From contig OW121743.1 in assembly GCA_933228675.1 (NCBI GenBank), positions 112,205,781-112,269,780 on the forward strand: 64,000 bases of DNA, read 5' to 3'. Numbering within the stretch: position 1 is the stretch's first letter; every line of letters begins with the position of its first letter. This DNA is from Stomorhina lunata (Eukaryota > Arthropoda > Insecta > Diptera > Rhiniidae). Shown piece after piece: positions 12,082 through 24,424 of the stretch. Both the position numbers and the translations under genes were made by a program. The notes below the pieces were generated by a model. The model was not told where the DNA came from. It searched no databases and worked only from the letters and a program-made list of their open reading frames with translations.

Positions 12082-12600
12082 ACTTAGGTCATTATATTCT
12101 GTCACAAGATTCCACTGAACGAAATTAAGATTTTCGCTTAAGCCACTGATTTATTGAAAATTTCCAACAATTTGTCGGAAATTGGGATTTCAAAAATATC
12201 CTCTTTTCGACTATTTTTTTTTAATTTTTAAGACTAAAATCTTAATTTTTAAGACGAAAAAATTTTAAGACGAAAATTTTAAGACGAAAATTTTTCTATA
12301 AAAATTTAAGATGAAAGTTTTTCTATAAAAATTTTAAGACGAACATTTTTCTATAGAAAATTTTATGACAAAATTTTTCCACAAAAAATTTAAAGACAAA
12401 AATTTTTCTATAAAAATTTTAAGAAAATTTTTCTATAAAAATTTTGAGACAACCTTAAATCATTATAATCTGTTACAAGATTCCACTGAACGAAATTAAT
12501 CGATTTTTGCTTAAGCCACGGATTTATTGAAAATTTCCAACAATTTGTCGGAAATTGGGATTTAAAAAAATCCTCTTTTCGAATAATTTTTTTTTATTTT
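12082..12600 (+). repeat. Direct repeat of ~145-bp non-satellite segment
   Basis: A segment containing AAGATTCCACTGAACGAAAT, AAATTTCCAACAATTTGTCG and GAAATTGGGATTT occurs at about 12082-12222 and again at about 12453-12600, an offset near 371 bp. Each copy is followed by family B units, so unit plus satellite duplicated together. A few substitutions separate the copies. Confidence 0.85.
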
Positions 12601-13697
12601 TAAGACGAAAATCTTAATTTTTAAGACGAAAATTTTTCTATAAAAATTTAAAGACGAAAATTTTTCTATCTAAATTTTAAGACGAAAATTTTTCAATAAA
12701 TACTTTAAGACGAAAATTTTTCTATAAAAATTTAGAGACAAAAATTTTTCTATAAAATTTTTAAGACGAAAAGTTTCTCTAAAAATTTTAAGATGAAATT
12801 TTTTCTATAAAAAATTATAAGACTAAAATTTTTTGAAAACAAATTTTAAGACGATAATTTTTCTATAAAAATTTAAAGACGATAATTTTTCTATAAAAAT
12901 TTTAAGACGAACATTTTTCTATAAAAATTTGAAAACGAAAATTTTTCTATAAAAATTTTAAGACGAAAAGTTTCTATAAAAATTTTAAGATGAAATTTTT
13001 TCTATAAAAAATTATAAGACTAAAATTTTTTGAAAACAAATTTTAAGACGATAATTTTTCTGTAAAAATTTAAAGACGATAATTTTTCTATAAAAATTTT
13101 AAGATGAAAATTTTTCTATAAAAATTGTAAGTCGAAAATTTTTCTATAAAAATTTTAAGACCAATAATTTATAACAAAATTCTTCTCTAGAAAAAAAATG
13201 AATGAAATTTTTTTTAGCAAAGACGAAAAATTTTCTATAGAAAACTCGAAGACGAAAATTTTTATATAGAAAACTTTATGACGAAATTTTTCTATAAAAA
13301 GTTTAGAGACCAAAATTTTTCTATCGAAAAATAAAAGACGTACATAAGATTTTTTACATACATTTTCAAAAGAAACTTTTAAGATTAAAATTTGTCTATA
13401 AAAAATTTAAATTGAAAATTTTTTTATAGAAAAATTTAAGATTCAAATTTTTTTATAGAAAATTTTAGGATTAAAATTTTTCGGGAGAAACTTAAGGTTT
13501 TTTTCATAAATTTTTTCAATATAAATTTTTAGATTAAAGATTAAAATATTAAAATTAAATTTTTTTTTAAGAAAATTTTAAAATTACAATTTTTTAAGGG
13601 AAAATTTTAACGAAAGTTTTTTAAGAGAAAATTTTAATTTTATTTTTTATCTATTTTTTCATTAGAAACTTTTAAGACGAAAATATTTTTATAAAAG
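12222..13697 (+). repeat. Family B satellite array, second block
   Basis: Same AAGACGAAAATTTTTC unit as 7143-10508, more degenerate. A higher-order repeat is visible: the series AAGATGAAATTTTTTC, AATTATAAGACTAAAA, TTTTGAAAACAAATTTTAAG, GACGATAATTTTTC starts at 12790 and again at 12987, 197 bp apart (about seven units). The right edge decays into AT-rich repeats with no clear period. Confidence 0.9.
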
Positions 13698-13725
13698 GAA
13701 CAGTTGTACCAAGGACAATATAAAA

Positions 13726-13943
13726 TAAAGATATTGCACGCCATACATTTTTTTCTGTTAAAAGTAAAATTAAAGTAGACAAAGAACAATGAAAAACACA
13801 TAAAACCACTGAGCTTTCACTCATTGGATAATCGTCTCCATTAGTTGCTCATAAACTAGAGACAAAGCTTTATACTCCCTTTTTTATGGGACTTTTCAAA
13901 ACGACCATACAGCAAATCAATATATAAAAGTGCAAAATCTTTA
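13726..13943 (+). mobile_element. MITE family M1, full-length copy
   Basis: A 218-bp non-autonomous element. The ends are inverted repeats: TAAAGATATTGCAC at the left and TGCAAAATCTTTA at the right. Inside are CTCATTGGATAATCGTC, CCATTAGTTG and TTTTTTATGGGACTTTTC, shared with the other copies at 5161, 45195, 46690, 52823 and 60106. It starts about 29 bp after the family B array ends. The target duplication is unclear (TA/AT-rich flanks), so the superfamily is not assigned. Confidence 0.8.
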
Positions 13944-15168
13944 TATTAAAGATTCTTTGGCTATACATTACAACAAAAAAATAACTTTAGCAAAATTTCA
14001 AACCTTTTTTGTTATAATGCATTTTAAAATTAAAACTGTTCAATGACCCACCTGATACATATAAAAAAGCAGCATGACGCAACATGTAAATGTATTTATA
14101 ATTTGTTAAACAACCATAACAAAAAAAGGGTTATTAAACAAACGTTTGCTAATATAATAAAAAAAACAAAACCAACATTAAACTGATTAACAAAAGTAGA
14201 TTCAGGCTGACAAAGGACACACCTGCAAATGGCCATGTCTTTTCATTAAACATAAAACTAGTTATAAAATTAAAAAAAAATATATTTTCTACTCAAACGT
14301 TTTTATGTTATCATGAAAATATAATAAAAACTAATTTAACCCAATTATTTGTCTTTTATAAACTTAAACACAAATTAATTTTACTATTCAAAACAATTAC
14401 CACTTTTCAAAATATTAGCTTAAGTAAAAAATTTTTAATTGTTTTAAATTGTCTAAAATAAATGAAATTTCATAAAACCTTCAGAGTGTCTGTTTAATTT
14501 TCCTGCAAATGTCTGGGCAAAAAAACGAGAAACTTAATTATAATCAAAACTCTACTAAAAACCAAGTCAAACAATTTCCATACAAACTCACTTTAGTGAT
14601 TTCCTTCCTTAATCCTTTTTATAGAACACACACAAAGACTTCCGTCAAAACTTTAATTTCATGTCGACCATTTTTTTTTTCATTCTGTCTATTTTCTACG
14701 TTCAAAAATGTTACTGCCCTACCCAGCAACAGCAACAAACTCATGTTTACAGACGAAAATACATGGAAAATTCAACATTTCTTGCTTAACTGAGTGGAAA
14801 TTTAAAATATTTATATTTTCCTTCCCAATATCCCTAAATGTAGGCAACGAATATTGTGTAAGTAATTCACTCACTCTTACACATACACACAAATACAAAA
14901 ATATAGAAATGAAAGAGAACTTTTGGATAAGATTTTTGTTGTGTTATTGTCTTAGGGAAGGATTTTTGTGAAATTGACAGTTAATTAAGTAAATTAATAT
15001 TAAAAACTATAAAAGTTACAAAAAATTTAATATAAATAGAATGAAAATGATGTTGTAAGACAGAGGATTATAAGTGACTATTTTTGATTGATATCAGAAA
15101 AAGGAAAGGTAGAATGTTTTTCGTGTTTAACGTATCCTTTTGTTTTAAAATTGTGTCATAGTTTAGCA
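13944..15168. other. AT-rich spacer, no gene supported
   Basis: Contains two overlapping short open frames (14509-14793 and 14708-14971, 94 and 87 codons) in different phases. Neither shows a recognisable domain, and both are rich in AT-driven residues (N, K, F, L), so they are not called as genes. ACTTAC/ACACAC tracts occur at 14870-14900. Confidence 0.5.
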
Positions 15169-18104
15169 AAAGTTATAGTCTAGTCATAGTCTAGTCTAGT
15201 CATAGTCTAGTCATAGTCTAGTCATAGTCTAGTCATAGTCTAGTCATAGTCTAGTCATAGTCTAGTCATAGTCTAGTCATAGTCTAGTCATAGTCTAGTC
15301 ATAGTCTAGTCATAGTCTAGTCATAGTCTAGTCATAGTCTAGTCATAGTCTAGTCATAGTCTAGTCATAGTCTAGTCATAGTCTAGTCATAGTCTAGTCA
15401 TAGTCTAGTCATAGTCTAGTCATAGTCTAGTCATAGTCTAGTCATAGTCTAGTCATAGTCTAGTCATAGTCTAGTCATAGTCTAGTCATAGTCTAGTCAT
15501 AGTCTAGTCATAGTCTAGTCATAGTCTAGTCATAGTCTAGTCATAGTCTAGTCATAGTCTAGTCATAGTCTAGTCATAGTCTAGTCATAGTCTAGTCATA
15601 GTCTAGTCATAGTCTAGTCATAGTCTAGTCATAGTCTAGTCATAGTCTAGTCATAGTCTAGTCATAGTCTAGTCATAGTCTAGTCATAGTCTAGTCATAG
15701 TCTAGTCATAGTCTAGTCATAGTCTAGTCATAGTCTAGTCATAGTCTAGTCATAGTCTAGTCATAGTCTAGTCATAGTCTAGTCATAGTCTAGTCATAGT
15801 CTAGTCATAGTCTAGTCATAGTCTAGTCATAGTCTAGTCATAGTCTAGTCATAGTCTAGTCATAGTCTAGTCATAGTCTAGTCATAGTCTAGTCATAGTC
15901 TAGTCATAGTCTAGTCATAGTCTAGTCATAGTCTAGTCATAGTCTAGTCATAGTCTAGTCATAGTCTAGTCATAGTCTAGTCATAGTCTAGTCATAGTCT
16001 AGTCATAGTCTAGTCATAGTCTAGTCATAGTCTAGTCATAGTCTAGTCATAGTCTAGTCATAGTCTAGTCATAGTCTAGTCATAGTCTAGTCATAGTCTA
16101 GTCATAGTCTAGTCATAGTCTAGTCATAGTCTAGTCATAGTCTAGTCATAGTCTAGTCATAGTCTAGTCATAGTCTAGTCATAGTCTAGTCATAGTCTAG
16201 TCATAGTCTAGTCATAGTCTAGTCATAGTCTAGTCATAGTCTAGTCATAGTCTAGTCATAGTCTAGTCATAGTCTAGTCATAGTCTAGTCATAGTCTAGT
16301 CATAGTCTAGTCATAGTCTAGTCATAGTCTAGTCATAGTCTAGTCATAGTCTAGTCATAGTCTAGTCATAGTCTAGTCATAGTCTAGTCATAGTCTAGTC
16401 ATAGTCTAGTCATAGTCTAGTCATAGTCTAGTCATAGTCTAGTCATAGTCTAGTCATAGTCTAGTCATAGTCTAGTCATAGTCTAGTCATAGTCTAGTCA
16501 TAGTCTAGTCATAGTCTAGTCATAGTCTAGTCATAGTCTAGTCATAGTCTAGTCATAGTCTAGTCATAGTCTAGTCATAGTCTAGTCATAGTCTAGTCAT
16601 AGTCTAGTCATAGTCTAGTCATAGTCTAGTCATAGTCTAGTCATAGTCTAGTCATAGTCTAGTCATAGTCTAGTCATAGTCTAGTCATAGTCTAGTCATA
16701 GTCTAGTCATAGTCTAGTCATAGTCTAGTCATAGTCTAGTCATAGTCTAGTCATAGTCTAGTCATAGTCTAGTCATAGTCTAGTCATAGTCTAGTCATAG
16801 TCTAGTCATAGTCTAGTCATAGTCTAGTCATAGTCTAGTCATAGTCTAGTCATAGTCTAGTCATAGTCTAGTCATAGTCTAGTCATAGTCTAGTCATAGT
16901 CTAGTCATAGTCTAGTCATAGTCTAGTCATAGTCTAGTCATAGTCTAGTCATAGTCTAGTCATAGTCTAGTCATAGTCTAGTCATAGTCTAGTCATAGTC
17001 TAGTCATAGTCTAGTCATAGTCTAGTCATAGTCTAGTCATAGTCTAGTCATAGTCTAGTCATAGTCTAGTCATAGTCTAGTCATAGTCTAGTCATAGTCT
17101 AGTCATAGTCTAGTCATAGTCTAGTCATAGTCATAGTCTAGTCATAGTCTAGTCATAGTCTAGTCATAGTCTAGTCATAGTCTAGTCATAGTCTAGTCAT
17201 AGTCTAGTCATAGTCTAGTCATAGTCTAGTCATAGTCTAGTCATAGTCTAGTCATAGTCTAGTCATAGTCTAGTCATAGTCTAGTCATAGTCTAGTCATA
17301 GTCTAGTCATAGTCTAGTCATAGTCTAGTCATAGTCTAGTCATAGTCTAGTCATAGTCTAGTCATAGTCTAGTCATAGTCTAGTCATAGTCTAGTCATAG
17401 TCTAGTCATAGTCTAGTCATAGTCTAGTCATAGTCTAGTCATAGTCTAGTCATAGTCTAGTCATAGTCTAGTCATAGTCTAGTCATAGTCTAGTCATAGT
17501 CTAGTCATAGTCTAGTCATAGTCTAGTCATAGTCTAGTCATAGTCTAGTCATAGTCTAGTCATAGTCTAGTCATAGTCTAGTCATAGTCTAGTCATAGTC
17601 TAGTCATAGTCTAGTCATAGTCTAGTCATAGTCTAGTCATAGTCTAGTCATAGTCTAGTCATAGTCTAGTCATAGTCTAGTCATAGTCTAGTCATAGTCT
17701 AGTCATAGTCTAGTCATAGTCTAGTCATAGTCTAGTCATAGTCTAGTCATAGTCTAGTCATAGTCTAGTCATAGTCTAGTCATAGTCTAGTCATAGTCTA
17801 GTCATAGTCTAGTCATAGTCTAGTCATAGTCTAGTCATAGTCTAGTCATAGTCTAGTCATAGTCTAGTCATAGTCTAGTCATAGTCTAGTCATAGTCTAG
17901 TCATAGTCTAGTCATAGTCTAGTCATAGTCTAGTCATAGTCTAGTCATAGTCTAGTCATAGTCTAGTCATAGTCTAGTCATAGTCTAGTCATAGTCTAGT
18001 CATAGTCTAGTCATAGTCTAGTCATAGTCTAGTCATAGTCTAGTCATAGTCTAGTCATAGTCTAGTCATAGTCTAGTCATAGTCTAGTCATAGTCTAGTC
18101 ATAG
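15169..18104. repeat. 11-bp satellite array (AGTCAT + AGTCT)
   Basis: About 2.9 kb, roughly 267 copies of the 11-mer CATAGTCTAGT, almost without a substitution by eye. The unit can be read as a hexamer AGTCAT alternating with a pentamer AGTCT. The two clear irregularities are register slips of these halves: two pentamers in a row near 15193 and two hexamers in a row near 17130. TAG stops occur in every + frame because the period is not a multiple of 3. Flanking ATAGTTTAG/GTTATAGTC at 15159-15178 may be the progenitor. Such uniformity implies very recent expansion. Confidence 0.97.
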
Positions 18105-20215
18105 CCTTTTTTCGATTCATTTGTTCCAAACTCGACTTCTTATGCTTAAATTCACATGAACTATTTGAGAATTATATTGCAGTAAAATTTGTAGCTATTG
18201 AAAATGTGTGTCATTTGAAATAAGAATTATTGTTAAAAGAACGTTCGAACTAATACTCATGTACATTGTAACAACTAAGTGTGAATATGTGTAAGTGTCT
18301 TCACCACATAGTGACAAATGACACCGCGGGGCTTCAATGTGAATACCACTGTTATCGATTTGATAATCTTGTTTTCCCCCTGTGCATAAATAAAGTAGAA
18401 CAGGTATTAAAGCTTGCTGGTGGCATAATTTGTACAACTACACCTTTCACAATTTTTCTTTTATCATCTTAACAACATGGCGTTTCAATAAACGTGTCTG
18501 TCTGCCTTTCCAGAGCTGGTAGACACATTAAGCCTTTGGGATATAGAAGAATATCTTTTTGTACAATTATTTTTATTATGTCAGGCGAAGTAAATTTTTA
18601 TTAAGAAGAAAAGATAAAAAAGTAAATTCTTCAATTTGTCTTAACTTATTCTTTTCGTCGCAGGAAGATTAAGAATCTATTTAAGAGAAAAGTCCACACT
18701 TAAATAATATAAATGGGTGTAGAAATTATTAAGGAATTTGGTTTGGAATTTTGCTTGATGTTGATGAAGTGAAGTGATTATCAAAAGAGTTTTTGAAAGC
18801 TTTTTAGTTAAAAGGATTTATTTAAATAAATCCTTTTTTGTTGAAGGAAAGGATTAAAAATTGTTAGAAAAATAAAACGTCTATACCAAACAATTTACAT
18901 AACATATTTAGGTATGTGTAAATCTAGATTGTTAGCAATTGTGCCCTTGGTCTTGTCAAATGTGGGAATATTTTTAAAAAGTAACAAGTGTTGATATTTC
19001 TTTAAGGGCTTTTGATTTATCATATAAAAATATTTTATTTTTAGGGAAAAAATTATACAAATTTATAAATCTGAAACTAGACTTGGTTTCTTTATAAGTT
19101 TTTTCATTTGTATGTCTTTAGGTTTGTATATAAAGATATTTTTTTGGGGTATTTTAAATGTTTAGTTTTAGCACTGAGAAAAAAATGTCCATGATAATCG
19201 ACATAAAAATGCCTGCCAGTAGTTTCTGCACTAAATTCGACATTAAAGGGCTATGTCCCCTACATATTTAAATGATTTTAAGGTACTAGTAGTAAATTTA
19301 TAAAATTTTCTTGTTTTTTTTTTATCAATCATTTCCGTTAGAAATTGTTTGTTTAAAATTAGCCTGAAGTTTCCTGTTAGTTCAGCATTATAATCCTATT
19401 GATTTAACAAGTATATAAAAAATATAGGAAATTAAAGCAGTTGATATGCAAAACGTATTGAATTAAAATGAAACACTAATGTATTCAAATCTGATTAATT
19501 TAAAACTTTTTTTCTGTGTACCTAAAAAAGATTTTGAAAAGCCAAATTTAATCAAAACCTAAAAATATATGAGTTAAATTATGTTTGAGTTAATATAAAA
19601 TTAGTCTTCCTTTGAATATATTTTCATTTAATTTCGAAACTTTCTTTTAATCTCTGCCGAAAGTTTTTCAAAGAAACATGAGAAGCCCACAAAAAATGTA
19701 TAACCTAAGGGTCATTTCTAATGGAAATGTATTTTAATATATGTAGGAAATACACACACACGCATATGAAGATATTTATAAACACACATCCACAATGTTA
19801 ATAAGAACTTTATGAATGTATTAGCAAGATTCCAGTAAATTCTTGTTTAAAATCCCTTTTTTTTCTTCAACTACTTTCCATACTTTTCTTAACTACAAGA
19901 ACAAATTTTCAAATTTTGTCGAGATTTTTTGGTATTTAATTTTTCCAGACATGAGTATTTATTTTTCTTTCCCAAAAACAGTTATAATCATATGTCTTTA
20001 ACCTTTGATGGCCTTGATTTTTATCATTTGTCTTTAAAGGGGCCACAAACTAACCAAAAAAGATTTAGGAAAAGAAAATGTATATGACCAAAAAAAAATT
20101 ATGGAAAATTAAATCAGAAACCATAACATACACATTTATTTGTAATTTCAAGCATGTGTGGGTTTACTTTATACATTCTCCAACTTTTATGCAGTTCACA
20201 ATTTAACTCAATAAT
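18105..20215. other. Spacer with a perfect 28-bp palindrome
   Basis: Unique AT-rich DNA. Overlapping opposite-strand frames of 80 and 63 codons (18195-18472) look like chance. 18810-18837 is a perfect 28-bp palindrome with half-site AAAAGGATTTATTT. No gene or element could be supported. Confidence 0.55.
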
Positions 20216-23140
20216 TGAAAAATCAAAATTTTTATAGAAAAATTTCAAATATAAAATTTTTATATAAAAAATTTCGATAGAAAAATTATAGAAAATTTTC
20301 TATAGAAAAATTTTATACAGAAAATTTTCTATAGAAAAATTGTATATAGAAAATTTTCTATAGATAAATTTTATATAGATAATTTTCTATTGAAAATTTT
20401 CATATCGAACATTTTTTATAGAAAAATTTCATATAGAAAATTTTTTATAGAAAAATTTCATATAGAAATTTTCTATAGAAAAATTTCATATAGAAAATTT
20501 TCTATAGAAAAAGTTCATATAGAAAATTTTCTATAGAAAAAGTTCATATAGAACAACTTCATATAGAAGATTTTCCTTAGAAACATTTTCTATTGAAAAA
20601 TTTCTGATAAAAACTTTTCTATAAAAAAATTTCAGATAGAAAATTTTCTACAGATAAATTTCATATAAAAATTTTCTATAAAAAAAAATTCCACTTAGAA
20701 AATTTTCTATAGAAAACTTTCATATAGTAAATTTTATGAAGAAATTTTCTATAGAAAAATTTTATATAGAAAATTGTATATAGAAATATTATGTAGAAAA
20801 TTTTCTATAGAAAAATTACATATAGAAAATTTTCTTTAGAAAAATTTCATATAAAAATTTTCTATAGAAAAATTTTCTATAGCAAAATCTTATATAGAAA
20901 ATATTCTTTAGAAAAATTTTATACAGAAAATTTTCTATAGAAAAATTTCATAAAGAAAATTTTCTATAGAAAATTTTCATATAGAAAAATTTTATATCGA
21001 AAATTTTGTATAGAAAAATTTCATATAGAAAATTACATATAGAAAAATTTTATATAGAAAATTTTCTATAGAAAAATTTTATATAGAAAATTTTAAATAC
21101 AAAAATTTTATATGGAAAATTTTCTACAGAATAATTTCATACAGAAAATTATTATGTAGCAAATTTTCTATAGAAAAATCTCATATAAAAAAAATTTTAT
21201 AGAAAAATTTCATATAGAACATTTTTTTATAAAAAAATATCATATAGAAAATTTTCTATAGAAAAATTTCATATAGAAAATTTTTTACAGAAAAATTTCT
21301 TATACAAAAATTTCATTTAGAAAATTTTCTAAAGAAAATTTTTATATAGAAAATTTTATTTAGACAAATTTTACATAGAAAATTTTCTATTAAAAAACTT
21401 CATAAAGAAAATCTTCTATAGAGAAATTTCATATAGAAAATTTTCTAAAGAAAAATTTCATGTAAAAAAACTTCTATAGAAACATTTTATATAGAAAATT
21501 ATCTATAGAAAAATTGTATACAGAAAAATGTTTATTGAAAAATTTTATATAAAAAAGTTTCTACAAAAAAATTTCATATTGAAAAATTTTATATAGAAAA
21601 TGTTATATAAAAAATTTTATATAGAAAATTTTATATAGACAATTTTATATAGAAAATTTTCTATAGAAAAATTTAATACAAAATTTTTTATATTCAATTT
21701 TTCATATTGAAAAATTTTGTGTAGAAAATTTTATATAGAAAATTTTCTATAGAAAAATTTCATATAGAAAGTTTTCTATAGAAAAATTCTATATAGAAAA
21801 TTTTCTATAGAAAAATTGTATACAGAAAAATTTCTATAGAAAAATTTTATATAGAAAAGTTTCTACAAAATATTTCATATTGAAAAATTTTATATAGAAA
21901 ATGTTATAAAAAAAATTTTATACAGAAAATTTTATATAGACAATTTTATATAGAAAATTTTCTATAGAAAAATTTAATAGAAAATTTTTTATATTCAATT
22001 TTTCATATTGAAAAATTTTCGATAGAAAAATTTCATATAGAAAGTTTTCTATAGAAAAATTCTATATAGAAAATTTTCTATAGAATAATTTAATTTAGAA
22101 AATTTTTGTATAGAAAAATTTCATACAGAAAATTTTCTTTAGAAAAATTACATTTAGAAAAATTTCATATAAAAAATTTTCTAATAACAATTTCATATAG
22201 AAAATTTTCTAAATACAAAATTTATACAAAAAATTTCTTCTAGAAAAATTTCATATAGAAAATTTTTGTATAAAAAAATATCATATAGAAAATTTTCTAT
22301 AGAAAAATTTCATATAGAAAATTTTTTGTAGAAAAATTTCATATAGAAAAATTTTATGTAGAAAATTTTCTAAAAAAAATTTTATATAGAAACTTGTATA
22401 TAGACAAATTTTATATAGAAAATTTTCTATTAAAAAACTTCATAAAGAAAATCTTCTATAGAGAAATTTCATATAGAAAATTTTTTAAAGAAAAATTTCA
22501 TGTAAAAAATTTTCTATAGAAACATTTTATATAGAAAATTATCTATAGAAAAATTTTATACAGAAAATTTTCTATAGAAAAATTTTATATAGAAAAGTTT
22601 CTACAGAAAAATTTAATATTGAAAAATTTTATATAGAAAATGTTTAATAACAATTTTATATAGAAAATTTTATATAAAAAATTTTCTACAGAAAAATTTA
22701 ATTTTAAAAATTTTTTATATTCAATTTTTCATATTGAAAAATTTTGTGTAGAAAATTTTATATAGAAAATTTTCTTTAGAAAAATTTCATATAGAAAATT
22801 TTCTGTAGAAAAATTGTATATAGAAAATTTTCTATAGAATAATTTCATTTAGAAAATTTTCCATAGAAAAATTTTATACAGAAAATTTTCTATAGAAAAA
22901 TTTCATACTAAAAAATTTTCATTTGAAATATTTCATTTAGAAAATTTTCTATAGAAAAATTTCATATAAAAAATTTTCTAATAAAAATTTCATATAGAAA
23001 ATTTTCTAAATACAAATTTCATACAAAACATTTTCTATAGAAAAATTTCATATAGAAAATTTTTTATAGAAAAATTTCATAGAGAAATTTTCTATAGAAG
23101 AATTTGCTATAAAAAAATTGTATATAGAAATTGTTCAGCT
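20216..23140 (+). repeat. Family C satellite array, ~29-bp unit
   Basis: About 100 diverged copies of a 29-bp unit built from the self-complementary core TTTTCTATAGAAAA plus ATTTCATATAG. Higher-order duplication is visible: TATTCAATTTTTCATATTG appears at 21691, 21992 and 22718, and the CTTCATAAAGAAAATCTTC series at about 21399 recurs about 1.04 kb later near 22438. Non-coding; many short length changes. Confidence 0.93.
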
Positions 23141-24039
23141 GGAAAATAATCCACATACAGGGTTCACGCTGGTAGTTTATGTTATGTTAAATAAAATATC
23201 TTTTGGTTTACTAACAGGTTCTGGAACCGCTAGGACTCTAGAACAATCACATTTAAACACTACACAAGTTTTTTTTTCTTAATTCAAATGAAATTTAACA
23301 AATGTGCATGTAATTGTCTTAAGTTCATATGATATTGCAATTGTAAACTTATAAAGTAAAAATATTAGGGTAATTTCAAAAAAGCTTTCAGCAATTCTGT
23401 TGATCCGGATAGTGTTTCTATAAATATTCTTTTGTATTAATAGTAAAAGAAAAACTTTTTTAAATCTTTCTCATATGCTCCCTATTGTTTTCGTATATCT
23501 TTCTTTTGTTTACTAAACAAAAAAAGGATTTTAGTCTACTTTGCCTGCCATGGTATCACTCCCTTTGCCAATAGTGTCCTTTCTATTATCTATTTGGCAT
23601 AAGGAAAAAACTTTGTCTGTTTCCTTATAACTTCATATACATAGAAATGTATGGATGTATGTACAATCTACATATGTATGTATATCTAAAAATGTTTATC
23701 ATTAAATTCATGTATGTCTAAGATATAAACAAATGTGTGTAGTGTTTTTTATGCCGCACCATATAAACATATGTATGTATTTGTATGTGTCGACGTTATC
23801 CTTTTGTTAATAACTGTTGCATAACAAGATTTTAGTTTTATTTTACTTTTTGCCTTTAACTTATTTTCTATTCAATTTCAATTGTTATTAGACCGTATGG
23901 AAAACCACAGAATAATCGGATTTTCAAAAAAAAACTAAACTTTTATTTAAAGTTAGGATTAGACAAAACGAGCATATGTAGAGATAGAAAAATATAGAAA
24001 AACAAACATATAAATTGATTAAAGGAAATTGGGAAAAGA
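23141..24039. other. Unique spacer with ATGTATG microsatellites
   Basis: AT-rich unique sequence. CATATGTATG-type short repeats at 23640-23690 and 23765-23790 are of the kind common in higher flies. No gene seen. Confidence 0.55.
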
Positions 24040-24424
24040 AAAAAATTTTATGATTAACTTAAGTTTTCTATATAGAAATTTTTTTTTATCGAAAATTTTT
24101 CTATCAAAAAATTTTTTTATCGAAAATTTTTCTATCAAAAAATTTTTGTATCGAAAATTTTTCTATCAAAAAATTTTTTATCGAAAAATTTTCTATGGAA
24201 AAATTATTTTATTGAAAATTTTTCTATAAAAAAATTATTTTATCATAAATTTTTCTATAGAAAAATAATTTTATCGAAAACTTTTCTATAGAAAAATTTT
24301 TTATCAAAAATTTTTTTTTATAGAAAAGTTTTTTTATCGAATATTTTTCTATAGAAAAATTTTTTTATCGAAAATTTTTTTATCAAAAAATTTTTTATCG
24401 AAAATTTTTTTATCAAAAAATTTT
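24040..24424 (-). repeat. Family E satellite, inverted portion
   Basis: Units of about 30 bp reading TATCGAAAATTTTTCTAT then CAAAAAATTTTT, the reverse complement of the family E unit that follows. The 66-codon open frame at 24029-24229 is repeat-derived and not a gene. Confidence 0.85.

Noticed and set aside
14509..14971. Overlapping + frames of 94 and 87 codons as small genes
   Set aside because: Different frames compete for the same DNA, the composition follows the AT bias, and no domain, signal peptide or splice context is convincing.
15169..18104. CRISPR-like or telomere-like repeat
   Set aside because: There are no spacers between units, the unit is an 11-mer without the G-rich strand of telomeric repeats, and the context is a eukaryotic satellite.
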